A DNA stretch of 49,037 bases from contig JAGBSL010000017.1 in assembly GCA_017631875.1 (NCBI GenBank), positions 1 to 49,037 on the forward strand, given 5' to 3'. The first letter of the stretch is position 1; each line of letters opens with the position of its first letter. The translations under genes were made by a program, and so were the position numbers. Shown in pieces: positions 32,574 through 40,973 of this stretch. The notes under the pieces were generated by a model. It did no database searches. It saw only the letters and a list, made by a program, of their open reading frames with translations, and was not told the DNA's origin. Source of the stretch: Bacteroidales bacterium (GTDB lineage Bacteria; Bacteroidota; Bacteroidia; Bacteroidales; UBA932).

Positions 32574-34700
32574 TTATCGCTCAAAGATAAGCACTGTGAT
32601 GCCGTTCTGGGCGAGGGTGAGCTTCGAGCCCCCGTCTGAAACGCGCACGTCGCCGATAGAGGAGTGCTCCACGAAGCGGTAGCCCGGAACGGAGATCTTG
32701 CCGGATGCTCCTTCTGCCGCCAATGTCGTCGCTACGATCGCGAGGCGGTTGCCGTTGGTGTAGCCGCGGGCGATGATGTCGTCAGACGAGCATGTGAAGC
32801 CGTCCATGTGTACGAAGCGTCCAGCTCCCAGGAGGAGTTCAGGGTATTTATGGCGGATGGTGTTGATCTGTGCAAGGTAGCTCTGGTAGTGCGGAGTCTC
32901 GTCGATGAGGCCGCGGCAGCGGAAGATCTCGATGTCGTTGACAAGACCCTTCAGCAGGGTGTTGTTAGCACGGCGCTCGACGTCAGTATCGTCACGCAGA
33001 CAGCGGTCAGACCAGATCACCTCAGGGAAGGTGTACTTGAACCACTCAGGGAAGCTGTAAGGCTCGGCAGTGAACTCCACGATGTGCACGAAGTCGCAGA
33101 ACTGCGATGTGCAGTCGCTGAGCCACTCTGTACCGAGGCAGAACTCGGGATCGATGGCCTTGATGTGGTCACGGATCTCTTTCAATGCCTCTGCCTTATA
33201 GCGGCCAGTGTAGATGTCCTGTACAGGGAATTCACGCGAACGGTCCCAGTTAGGAAACTCCTCGGCAACACCGAGCTGGTCATAGAATACAGCGTCTGCA
33301 CCATAAGCCATCGCTCTGTCAGCCCACTCGAGAAGCATGCCCCTCCACTCGCGGTTCGACATGTTTGCGATAGAGAATGTGCGTGTATCATAGTATCCGA
33401 GAGCGGTTCCTTCTCCTGTGAACTTGTAGTGCTCGGCGAACTCTGCTCCAGTATTGTCACGATTCACAGCCTGCTTTCCGTTTCCGTGCATGTACCAGTC
33501 GCTCTCGCGGTCAACGAGGCGTCCGTTGTAGTAAAGCACGAGGCGGTTGTCCTGTGCACGGTAGTCCGCGATAGCCTGCTTCCAGGCCTCCTCGCCGCCC
33601 TGTGTCTCATCTATATAATAGTTAGGATAGCCGTTGTCCATTCCGTCGCTCCACCAGCCGAATGCAAGTACGGTGTTGCAGCCTACACTCTTTCCGCAGT
33701 CATTGATGCGTCCCGGAAGGTCGGTGTATTTGCGAAGGTACTCGCCGTACTGGTGCTTGAAGATGATGCGCTGCCAGCCGGTCATTTCCTTTACCCACTG
33801 AGGCACATCCTGCTTGTCCCACCAGGTGTTCATCCACTCGCGGTAGATATGCGAAGTCTCTGTCCATGAGCCCATATAAGGCTTCACAAGGGAAGCGTCG
33901 CAGCTCCATGAATCGCCGCACATCGCGTTAGGGTAGCGGTAGAAGCCGGCCTCAAGACGGTCGAACTGACCCGGAGCGGAAGGATATGCACGCAGACCAT
34001 GCCATGTCTGCTGAAGGCTCTGGTCGTGGCTTCCGAAGTAAAGGCCGTCCTGCTCGCCTACGAATGCGTAGCAGTTTGAAGCGGCGTGGCGCGGGTACTG
34101 GAGGTCATACTGACGGAAGTACTGGTCAGGCTTCATGTAAAGGGTCTTGGGGTTTACATTGACGATAAGGTCGATCGCGTCATCGTGAAGCTGTCCTCCT
34201 GTGTGGGTTGTAAGGAGCTTATGACCTTCAGGAAGGCTCATGTCACCGACGAGAGGGTACTGGAGCTCGCGGATGATTGTGTGAGGCTCGTTGTTGGTCA
34301 CTGTCGATCCGAAGCGGACTGCTCCGTCTTCAAGGGTCACGGTGAGGGTGAGGTCCATCTTCAGGGTCTTTCCTCTATGGACGAGGTTCTTATATGCGAT
34401 GGTTATCACATTGCCCTCCTGGGATACCGAAGGTGTGTTTTCTGTGCCGTCGATCTGCATCTCCTTCTCGTCGGGAGTGTTGTAGAATACTCTCCAGAGT
34501 CCTGCTCCCGAGGCATAGTTGTGTCCTGTCTGTCTGTTGGTCAGGGCAAGAAGCGATCCGTCTTCCCCTACCTTCACTTCGGTCATGTCGTCGCTGAGGA
34601 CGAAGCCTGGAACGTCGGCTGAGGTGTCGACGACGGCTTTTGGCTCATTGCATCCCAGCAGCATTACAAGGGCTGCGGTAATGGTCAATAGTCTTTTCAT
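32574..34700 (-). CDS. DUF6259-type lipoprotein, probable glycoside hydrolase
   Basis: 708 residues, lipoprotein signal MKRLLTITAALVMLLGC (Cys17). An N-terminal beta-sandwich (about 30-250) resembles the super-sandwich that precedes the barrel in GH31/GH36-like enzymes. A TIM-barrel-like part follows (about 290-600) with VLAFGWWSDGMDNGYPNYYI, GADAVFYDQLG and LGTEWLSDCTSQF, then a small C-terminal beta domain. DAVFYDQ places an Asp at the end of a barrel strand, where a nucleophile would lie. I place it in the DUF6259 group, which is tied to retaining alpha-glycosidases; the substrate is unknown. Last gene of a three-lipoprotein operon. Confidence 0.75.
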   Translation of the reverse strand: MKRLLTITAALVMLLGCNEPKAVVDTSADVPGFVLSDDMTEVKVGEDGSLLALTNRQTGHNYASGAGLWRVFYNTPDEKEMQIDGTENTPSVSQEGNVITIAYKNLVHRGKTLKMDLTLTVTLEDGAVRFGSTVTNNEPHTIIRELQYPLVGDMSLPEGHKLLTTHTGGQLHDDAIDLIVNVNPKTLYMKPDQYFRQYDLQYPRHAASNCYAFVGEQDGLYFGSHDQSLQQTWHGLRAYPSAPGQFDRLEAGFYRYPNAMCGDSWSCDASLVKPYMGSWTETSHIYREWMNTWWDKQDVPQWVKEMTGWQRIIFKHQYGEYLRKYTDLPGRINDCGKSVGCNTVLAFGWWSDGMDNGYPNYYIDETQGGEEAWKQAIADYRAQDNRLVLYYNGRLVDRESDWYMHGNGKQAVNRDNTGAEFAEHYKFTGEGTALGYYDTRTFSIANMSNREWRGMLLEWADRAMAYGADAVFYDQLGVAEEFPNWDRSREFPVQDIYTGRYKAEALKEIRDHIKAIDPEFCLGTEWLSDCTSQFCDFVHIVEFTAEPYSFPEWFKYTFPEVIWSDRCLRDDTDVERRANNTLLKGLVNDIEIFRCRGLIDETPHYQSYLAQINTIRHKYPELLLGAGRFVHMDGFTCSSDDIIARGYTNGNRLAIVATTLAAEGASGKISVPGYRFVEHSSIGDVRVSDGGSKLTLAQNGITVLIFER

Positions 34701-34701
34701 A

Positions 34702-36243
34702 TTATTTTCTTAATGGATTTTCAACGATGAATTTACAGTATTCGAGGTACATCTCTCGGTCTTTTGCGTCCGGGGATGTTGCGAGCTCATACATGGCGTT
34801 GGTACCGGAGTATGTGGCTATGCGGGCCTTGCCGTAATATCCCGCCTTCTTGAATTCGTTCATGTAGTCGCGAAGCAGCTGCTTGTTGCGCGCCGCCTGT
34901 GGATTCGGCTTGCCCTTGGCTGTGCCCTGGGCGTCATTCGAGGTGCGTACGGTCTCAAGAATAGAAGAACTTGTGCGCTTCACGCCCTCCTCATACTGGC
35001 TCCATCCCGCCTCTCCGTGCGATCCTTCGAACTCGATCTCCATTCCATGGCCGTATGTGCCCATGGTTCCGAATACCCAAGTCCATGACTTCTTCTCCTT
35101 CTTCTCAGGGTAGTCCCAGTACTTGTTCGGCTGAAGCCATGTGTAGTCGATGCCGAGCTCGGCGGTCATGTCATAACCGTCAGCCTGATAATACGGGATC
35201 CAGTACAGTCCGTATTTCATCTCGTGAAGGTATGAAGACACCGGAGGAAGGATCTTGTCCCATCTCTTGTATTTGTAGTTCCAGCCGCTTGGCTTTGCAA
35301 CGAGCACTTCCGAAAGGATGTAGAATCCGGCAAGATCCACATTCTGCGGAGCCAGCGCCTCCCACTGCCCGATAACATAATTGATATACCACTGATAGGC
35401 CAGCACCTGGTCCGAGGCGTTAGTGAAGTCGAGCTGGCGGTCATTGACCTTGCCCCAATATGTTGTGGACGAGTTCTTGTCGGTAAAGGTCTCCAGCATG
35501 ATTGGGTCCGGCATAGTTACGACAACCTTATGTCTGAAGGAAGGCCTTCCGATGCGTCCCTTGGCATTTGCTATGGTCTGGTCCAGAACATCCACCACTC
35601 CGCCATCCTTGAGCCAGTAGTCCGCAAAATCAGTCCATGAATCCTTGTTTCCGGACTTCTGTCCGCCGGAATCAATGCAAAGGATCCTGTTTCTCTTGGC
35701 ATCTTCTCCTCCGATCAGAAGGAAAGCCTCATGGAGCCACTGCTCCTGACCATTCTCGTCTGTGAATGTCACATGGGGCAGAAGCCTGTTCTCATCCCAT
35801 GTGTTCGGAGACTTGTTGGTGATGCCTCCGGAAAGCAGATCAAGGTCAGCGAAGGTCGGTATTTCCGTCCTGTCTGTCGGCCTGTAAGGGGTAGTGAATG
35901 TACATTCCGAGATCTTGCTGTATTTCTCCTTCAATATGCCGACGGCATATGCGGTGTAGTTGCAATCCGGTTGCAAGCCTCCGACAAATACCTCCTTGCC
36001 TTCTACCTCCACGCCTTTGATGTGAATATCTTCAGCCGATGGTGCCTGATCAGCCATAGGTTGTACCGACACGTAAATGCCGTCTGTGTTGAGGCTCTTT
36101 ATCTCAAGAATCACCCCATCCTCATGAAAGCTCTTGAAGGAAAGCTCGATTACGGGATTAGGTACATATTCCGGCTTCTCCTTCTTGCCGCAAGCGATAA
36201 GGAGGAGAAGAGCAGAAGCTATATATACAAGTCTTCTAATCAT
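34702..36243 (-). CDS. DUF4855-domain lipoprotein
   Basis: 513 residues, lipoprotein signal MIRRLVYIASALLLLIAC (Cys18). A fibronectin-like domain (about 27-120, VSVQPMADQAPSAEDIHIKG) precedes a large domain with GQWEALAPQNVDLAGFYILSE and YGLYWIPYYQADGYDM, which I recognise as the DUF4855 type, thought to be a TIM-barrel-like glycoside hydrolase-related fold. Exact activity unknown. It abuts its neighbours with no gap on either side (starts at 36243, where the upstream gene ends at 36244), so translation is probably coupled. Confidence 0.75.
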   Translation of the reverse strand: MIRRLVYIASALLLLIACGKKEKPEYVPNPVIELSFKSFHEDGVILEIKSLNTDGIYVSVQPMADQAPSAEDIHIKGVEVEGKEVFVGGLQPDCNYTAYAVGILKEKYSKISECTFTTPYRPTDRTEIPTFADLDLLSGGITNKSPNTWDENRLLPHVTFTDENGQEQWLHEAFLLIGGEDAKRNRILCIDSGGQKSGNKDSWTDFADYWLKDGGVVDVLDQTIANAKGRIGRPSFRHKVVVTMPDPIMLETFTDKNSSTTYWGKVNDRQLDFTNASDQVLAYQWYINYVIGQWEALAPQNVDLAGFYILSEVLVAKPSGWNYKYKRWDKILPPVSSYLHEMKYGLYWIPYYQADGYDMTAELGIDYTWLQPNKYWDYPEKKEKKSWTWVFGTMGTYGHGMEIEFEGSHGEAGWSQYEEGVKRTSSSILETVRTSNDAQGTAKGKPNPQAARNKQLLRDYMNEFKKAGYYGKARIATYSGTNAMYELATSPDAKDREMYLEYCKFIVENPLRK

Positions 36244-37941
36244 TTATTTTGCAAAGAATCCAAGGGTGGACTTAACTGCACGCCAGCTACCGTCCTTATA
36301 ATTGATCATGCCTTTGCCGTTCACCCACATTCCGGTCGACCCGCCTCCGTCAAGGTTCATAGCGTGCACGCAGCCTATCGACTTCATGATAGGTCCGAGT
36401 TCCTTGATGTAGGCACCCTGGCTTGCGTCGATGCGTCCGTCGCAGATGAAAAGGACGATCTTTCCGTCTGCAGTGACTCCGACAGCCGATCTGTCAGGAT
36501 GAGCCGAATATACTCCAGACTCGTCCCAGCACTCGAAGTTGGTGTAATAGCGCTTGTCGTCTACCATAGAATTATCTGCGCATACCTTTCCATCGTACAG
36601 CACCATAGGGCCGCAGCTGATGGCATAGTATGGCTTCCAGTCGATAGCAGCCGTAGGCGACGATGCTGTCACTTTTCCGTATTTAGCCTGGCCGACTACG
36701 TTTGGTTGAGGTCTGTCATAATAATAGAATGTACCCTGCTGCGGCACTCCAACCCAGTAGGCGTCTGCCTTGCCGTTCTGATCTACTCCGATGATAGGGC
36801 GTGTGAGCTCGTAGAGTTGGTTGTCTGTCGCCCAATAGCAGCCCTCGATCTCTCCGTGCCACTGCTGGGTCATCTTGCCTTCGGTGATGATCACTCCGAT
36901 GTTGTAGTTTCCGTAGATGGCTCCATTGATCAGTACCTGGGTTCCTTCAGCGGCTTCAGCCTGTGAGGATATCGTCTTTTTCGAGCCTACAGTTTCAGGG
37001 TAAAGTACTCTGAAATCGACTACTGAAGGGTCTGCGATTGCGTACCATGCATTGAAGTTGCGTCCGTTCAGCTTCGATGTTGTCTTGTAGACCTCGATTC
37101 CTTCGGCAAGGTCTGCGTAGTCCTGCTTCTCCCATGTGAGGTTTACTGCGTCCGGCTGAGCGTCAAGGCTCACTGTCTGAGGCTCGCTGTATCTGTACTC
37201 GCTGCCATTCTTGACGAATACACTCATCTGATATTCCTTGCCATCCTCAAGATATGCGTTTGGAACGACCTGGAGAATCTCCCTGTTTGCCGGAAGCTGA
37301 GGGCCGAGGACCTTGATGTCGTCTACTGTCGGCGCACCGTCTGCGCTGAAGCATACTCCGTGCTCAGGGTTTGAACCGTTGAGTTTCTCTACCTTATATG
37401 ATACGGCGATATATGCATATGAAGTTGTTACCTTTGTCACCTGTGGCACAGTCTGAGGGTCGACTGCCGGTACTTCTGGCTCGGATGGTTTCTCCGGGTC
37501 CACCGGCTTCTCTGGATCCACTGGTGTTTCCGGATCCGTCGGCTTCTCAGGATCCACCGGAGTCTCCGGCTCCTCCTGCACCGGAACCTGGTAATCATTC
37601 AGATAAACCACCTTGGAATGACGTGTAAAGTCTTCTGCAACAGCCTGGACGCCAAAGTCATACACTTCACCTTCGGTAAGGTTCTCAAAGATATATTCTG
37701 TTGATTCCGCAGCTATTGTCTCAAGCGGGTCGACGTTGTATGAATCCGTCTCCTTGCGGATGAACACCCTGTATCCCTTTTCTCCTTCCGCATTGTCAGA
37801 CCATGTGAGCTTTACGGAAGCGGGACCGGCCTGCTCTGCCATCAGCGAGGTTGCATCCGCTAAAGCAGAAACGGTTTCCTGAGGCTTTTCCTGACATGAT
37901 AAGGCGAGCGCCAATGCTAGTATGAACGGCATTTTCTTCAT
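36244..37941 (-). CDS. NAGPA-type phosphodiester glycosidase lipoprotein with fibronectin domains
   Basis: 565 residues, lipoprotein signal MKKMPFILALALALSC (Cys16). A fibronectin III domain (about 30-115) is followed by a proline linker of PEKP/PETPVD repeats (about 120-160) and a second fibronectin-like domain (about 165-265). The C-terminal catalytic domain (about 270-565) resembles mammalian NAGPA, the uncovering enzyme, which removes GlcNAc from GlcNAc-1-phosphate diesters. Family blocks QVLINGAIYG, YAISCGPMVLYDGKV, SAVGVTADGKIVLFICDG and MNLDGGGSTGMWV are present. It suggests that the target glycan carries a phosphodiester-linked sugar. First gene of the NAGPA-DUF4855-DUF6259 operon. 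Confidence 0.85.
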   Translation of the reverse strand: MKKMPFILALALALSCQEKPQETVSALADATSLMAEQAGPASVKLTWSDNAEGEKGYRVFIRKETDSYNVDPLETIAAESTEYIFENLTEGEVYDFGVQAVAEDFTRHSKVVYLNDYQVPVQEEPETPVDPEKPTDPETPVDPEKPVDPEKPSEPEVPAVDPQTVPQVTKVTTSYAYIAVSYKVEKLNGSNPEHGVCFSADGAPTVDDIKVLGPQLPANREILQVVPNAYLEDGKEYQMSVFVKNGSEYRYSEPQTVSLDAQPDAVNLTWEKQDYADLAEGIEVYKTTSKLNGRNFNAWYAIADPSVVDFRVLYPETVGSKKTISSQAEAAEGTQVLINGAIYGNYNIGVIITEGKMTQQWHGEIEGCYWATDNQLYELTRPIIGVDQNGKADAYWVGVPQQGTFYYYDRPQPNVVGQAKYGKVTASSPTAAIDWKPYYAISCGPMVLYDGKVCADNSMVDDKRYYTNFECWDESGVYSAHPDRSAVGVTADGKIVLFICDGRIDASQGAYIKELGPIMKSIGCVHAMNLDGGGSTGMWVNGKGMINYKDGSWRAVKSTLGFFAK

Positions 37942-37968
37942 TTTGCTGACATTTTCGTTTTATGCCGG

Positions 37969-37976
37969 CAAAAATA
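37969..37976 (-). promoter_or_regulatory. -7 element of the NAGPA operon promoter
   Basis: Minus-strand TATTTTTGC lies 28 nt before the start at 37941, matching the Bacteroidetes -7 box. Operator D (38017-38035) lies about 40 bp upstream of it, so the operon may share that site with the divergent gene. Confidence 0.5.
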
Positions 37977-38009
37977 GTAAAAAAGTGTTGGAAAGTGCAA
38001 GAATTTGCC

Positions 38010-38035
38010 TACTTTTACACCACACTACACCACAC
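38010..38035 (+). promoter_or_regulatory. Promoter with tandem-decamer operator D
   Basis: -7 box TACTTTTAC at 38010-38018, with a GTTG -33-like element 19 bp upstream. The operator ACACCACAC-T-ACACCACAC (38017-38035) follows at once and covers the expected start of transcription of the FAD/Fe-S gene. Confidence 0.75.
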
Positions 38036-38076
38036 ATAATTAAAATATGGCTTTTGCGCCATGCAACTGAAGGAAA

Positions 38077-40899
38077 ATGAGTCATCAGGAGTTTTTATCA
38101 GAGATCAGAAATTTTTTACCCGAGGATAGGGTTTATACAGATAGTTTAAGGCGTTTCGCATGGGGAACAGATGCCGGATTTTACAGGCTTGTACCTCGGG
38201 TCGTGCTGCGTTCCGCGTCCGAAGGGGAAGTGTCTCGTGTGCTTCAGGCGGCTTCGACCCATGGGGTGCCTGTCACTTTCCGTGCTGCCGGTACCAGTCT
38301 GTCAGGACAGTCTGTAAGCGACTCGGTGCTGCTGGTGGCTGGCAAGAACTGGGAGGGGATGCATACGCCGGACGAAGGCTTGACCGTCGTCCTGCAGCCG
38401 GGTGTCGTGGGTTCGAAGGTCAATGACTTCCTGAAGCCGTACGGCAGGAAATTCGGTCCGGACCCGGCGTCCATAAAAAGCTGCATGGTGGGTGGCATTG
38501 TGATGAACAACGCTTCAGGAATGAGCTGCGGAACCTGGGCCAACAGCGACAGGATGCTTCTTTCCGGAAGGATCATCTTCGCTGACGGAACTCTGCTTGA
38601 TACGGCTGATCCCCGAAGCAGGGAGGCTTTCATGGATTCGCATCCCGAAATGATATTGGCAATAAAGGCCCTCAGGGACGATGTCATGGCTGACGAGGAG
38701 CTGGTTGAGCGCATCAGACATAAATACTCCATAAAGAATGTCACTGGCCTGAACCTGCTTCCTCTTGTTACATATACCGATCCTTTCGACATCATCCTCC
38801 ATCTTATGGTGGGTTCGGAAGGCACGCTTGCATTCATGAGCGAGGTGACCATGAAGACCCTTGAGTCGGCCCCTCTTCAGGCCGATGCGATGGTGTACTT
38901 CAATGATATGGCAGAGGCGGCAAGGGCGGTCATAGCCATGCGTCCTCTCAAGGTGTCTGCCGCCGAGATGCTGGACAAGCGTTCGCTTGCATCGGTAAAT
39001 GCGGGAGATAAGGAAGGACTCACGGCGGTGCTTGTCCGCACAGAGGCTCAGTCCCAGCATGAACTGGCGGAGAATGTAAGTGAGATAACGCAGATTCTGA
39101 AGAAATTCGACACATACGGCTCCGTATCATTCACGACCGATCCTGATGAGTCGGCCCGCTTCTGGGCCATCCGTTCGGGCATATTCCCGACAGTCGGGGG
39201 CATGAGACGCCCAGGAACGACATGCCTTATAGAGGATGTGGCCTTCCATGTGGAGGACCTTGCAGAAGCCGTAACCGACTTGTCGGATCTGCTTGAAAGA
39301 CATGGGTACGACGACTCATGCATATACGGACATGCATTGGAAGGAAATTTTCATTTCATCATCAACCAGTCCTTCGACTCGGATCATGAGGTCCAGAGGT
39401 ACAAGGACATGATCAATGAGGTGGGGGATCTGGTGGTCAGGAAATATGACGGTTCCCTCAAGGCCGAGCATGGAACCGGACGCAACATGGCACCTTACGT
39501 GGAATATGAGTGGGGAACGAAGGCCTTCGAGGTTATGAAGCGGATAAAGGACATATTCGATCCGTCAGGCATCTTGAATCCAGGAGTCATATTCAATGAT
39601 GATCCGGATTGCTGTTTCAAAAATTTCAAGGACCTGCCTCTCCTTGCACCGCGCAAAGATGCTCCTGAGCATGCGAGGAAGGCATACGATAAGCTGAACA
39701 AGTGCATCGAATGCGGATTCTGCGAGGTAAACTGCGTTTCGTGCGGATTCACGCTATCGTCCCGCACGCGCATCGCTCTGCAGAGACATATGGAGGCGCT
39801 GGAAAGGTCGGGTTCTGACGAGAAGCTGCTTAAGGAGTTGCGCAGGCAGTACTCATATTATGGTGAACAGACATGTGCCGGAGACGGCCTGTGTTCGATG
39901 TCCTGCCCTATGGGAATCAATGTGGCGGACCTTACCCATGAGATCCGAAGGGTGAATATGGGTCGGATGGGACAAGGTGTCGGAAGATTTGCCGCGGACA
40001 ATTTCCACGCTGTGAAGACAGGCCTGAGGGGAGTCCTGCATATGGCGGATTTCGGACATGCGGTCCTTGGAAGCAAGACCATGGGAGCTGTCGGCAAGGG
40101 ACTTCATGCCGTGGGGCTTCCTCTGTGGACACCTGCTTTTCCTAAGGCTTACAATGCAGCCGACTTGTCAAGGAACGCTCCTGCCGAAGAAGATAAGACT
40201 CTGAAGGTGGTTTATTTCCCGAGCTGTCTGAACCAGACCATGGGAACGGACAATGCGTCTAAAGGAATGCGTCCTTTGGCGGAGGAGATGAAAGAGCTGC
40301 TTGGCAAGGCTGGCTATGAGGTAATATTCCCAAAGAGGATGGACCATCTGTGCTGCGGTACGATATGGGAGAGCAAGGGACTTCCTGATATTGCGGATAA
40401 GAAGGTGCGGGAGCTGGAGGATGCCCTCTGGGAGGCCTCGGAGCATGGAAAGTATCCGGTCGTGTGTGACCAGAGTCCATGTCTGCACAGGATGAAGCAG
40501 AAGATGACCCGGGTCGACCTTTATGAGTCAGCTGAGTTTGTGTGGAAATTCCTGAAGGACAGACTCGTATTCGATAGGACCGATACACCTGTAGCGCTGC
40601 ATCTGACCTGCTCTACCAGGATCATGAAGATCGACAGGATCGTTTACGATCTGGCATGCCTATGTTCCTCACGGGTGCTTGTTCCCGAGGGAGTAGGGTG
40701 CTGCGGCTTCGCCGGTGACAAGGGCATGACCCATCCGGAACTCAACGCTTATGCGCTCCGCAAGTTACGCTCCCAGATAGAGGCTGCAGGCATAGAGGTA
40801 GGTTACTCCAACAGCCGCACCTGCGAGATAGGTCTTCAGACAAACTCCGGCATTCCTTACCGCTCGATAATTTATTTGGTCAACAGCTGTACGAAATAG
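38077..40899 (+). CDS. D-lactate dehydrogenase-type FAD/Fe-S oxidoreductase
   Basis: 940 residues. The N-terminal half is a GlcD/Dld-like FAD domain (PVTFRAAGTSLSGQSVSD near 65-82, GPDPASIKSCMVGGIVMNNASGM near 128, LKAEHGTGRNMAPYVE near 463). The C-terminal half has two 4Fe-4S clusters (CIECGFCEVNC near 546 and CAGDGLCSMSCPMG near 606) and CCG-type blocks (HLCCGTIWESKGL, GVGCCGFAGDKGMTHP). This fused form oxidises D-lactate or another 2-hydroxy acid and passes electrons to a quinone or other carrier. It is controlled by the glycan-region operator, which suggests that breakdown of the glycan yields the hydroxy acid. Single gene; the next transcript starts 75 nt on. Confidence 0.88.
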   Translation: MSHQEFLSEIRNFLPEDRVYTDSLRRFAWGTDAGFYRLVPRVVLRSASEGEVSRVLQAASTHGVPVTFRAAGTSLSGQSVSDSVLLVAGKNWEGMHTPDEGLTVVLQPGVVGSKVNDFLKPYGRKFGPDPASIKSCMVGGIVMNNASGMSCGTWANSDRMLLSGRIIFADGTLLDTADPRSREAFMDSHPEMILAIKALRDDVMADEELVERIRHKYSIKNVTGLNLLPLVTYTDPFDIILHLMVGSEGTLAFMSEVTMKTLESAPLQADAMVYFNDMAEAARAVIAMRPLKVSAAEMLDKRSLASVNAGDKEGLTAVLVRTEAQSQHELAENVSEITQILKKFDTYGSVSFTTDPDESARFWAIRSGIFPTVGGMRRPGTTCLIEDVAFHVEDLAEAVTDLSDLLERHGYDDSCIYGHALEGNFHFIINQSFDSDHEVQRYKDMINEVGDLVVRKYDGSLKAEHGTGRNMAPYVEYEWGTKAFEVMKRIKDIFDPSGILNPGVIFNDDPDCCFKNFKDLPLLAPRKDAPEHARKAYDKLNKCIECGFCEVNCVSCGFTLSSRTRIALQRHMEALERSGSDEKLLKELRRQYSYYGEQTCAGDGLCSMSCPMGINVADLTHEIRRVNMGRMGQGVGRFAADNFHAVKTGLRGVLHMADFGHAVLGSKTMGAVGKGLHAVGLPLWTPAFPKAYNAADLSRNAPAEEDKTLKVVYFPSCLNQTMGTDNASKGMRPLAEEMKELLGKAGYEVIFPKRMDHLCCGTIWESKGLPDIADKKVRELEDALWEASEHGKYPVVCDQSPCLHRMKQKMTRVDLYESAEFVWKFLKDRLVFDRTDTPVALHLTCSTRIMKIDRIVYDLACLCSSRVLVPEGVGCCGFAGDKGMTHPELNAYALRKLRSQIEAAGIEVGYSNSRTCEIGLQTNSGIPYRSIIYLVNSCTK

Positions 40900-40932
40900 T
40901 GTAAAAACTTTATGGTTTTCAAATATTTTGCA

Positions 40933-40958
40933 TATCTTTGCACCACACTACACCACAC
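40933..40958 (+). promoter_or_regulatory. Promoter with tandem-decamer operator E (MFS-susC operon)
   Basis: -7 box TATCTTTGC at 40933-40941, then ACCACAC (40942-40948) and ACCACAC (40952-40958), 10-bp period. 22 of the bases in and after it (CACCACACTACACCACACAT and AAT) are identical to operator D. The gene start is ATG 40974; TTG codons in the promoter are not starts. Confidence 0.8.
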
Positions 40959-40973
40959 ATAATCAAAACCACT

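Noticed and set aside
32664..33869. 401-residue plus-strand open frame opposite the DUF6259 gene
   Set aside because: Antisense shadow of a well-supported lipoprotein gene; it has no recognisable domain and unusual composition (Val/Ser/Cys-rich).
35731..36966. 411-residue plus-strand open frame opposite the NAGPA/DUF4855 genes
   Set aside because: Overlaps two coding genes with clear signal peptides and domains; no sign of its own start signals.
37465..37580. Tandem repeat as a CRISPR-like array
   Set aside because: It is in-frame coding sequence for a proline linker; units are short and contiguous with no spacers.
40938..40973. Upstream start of the MFS permease at TTG 40938
   Set aside because: The TTG is part of the -7 box and the codons after it are operator E.
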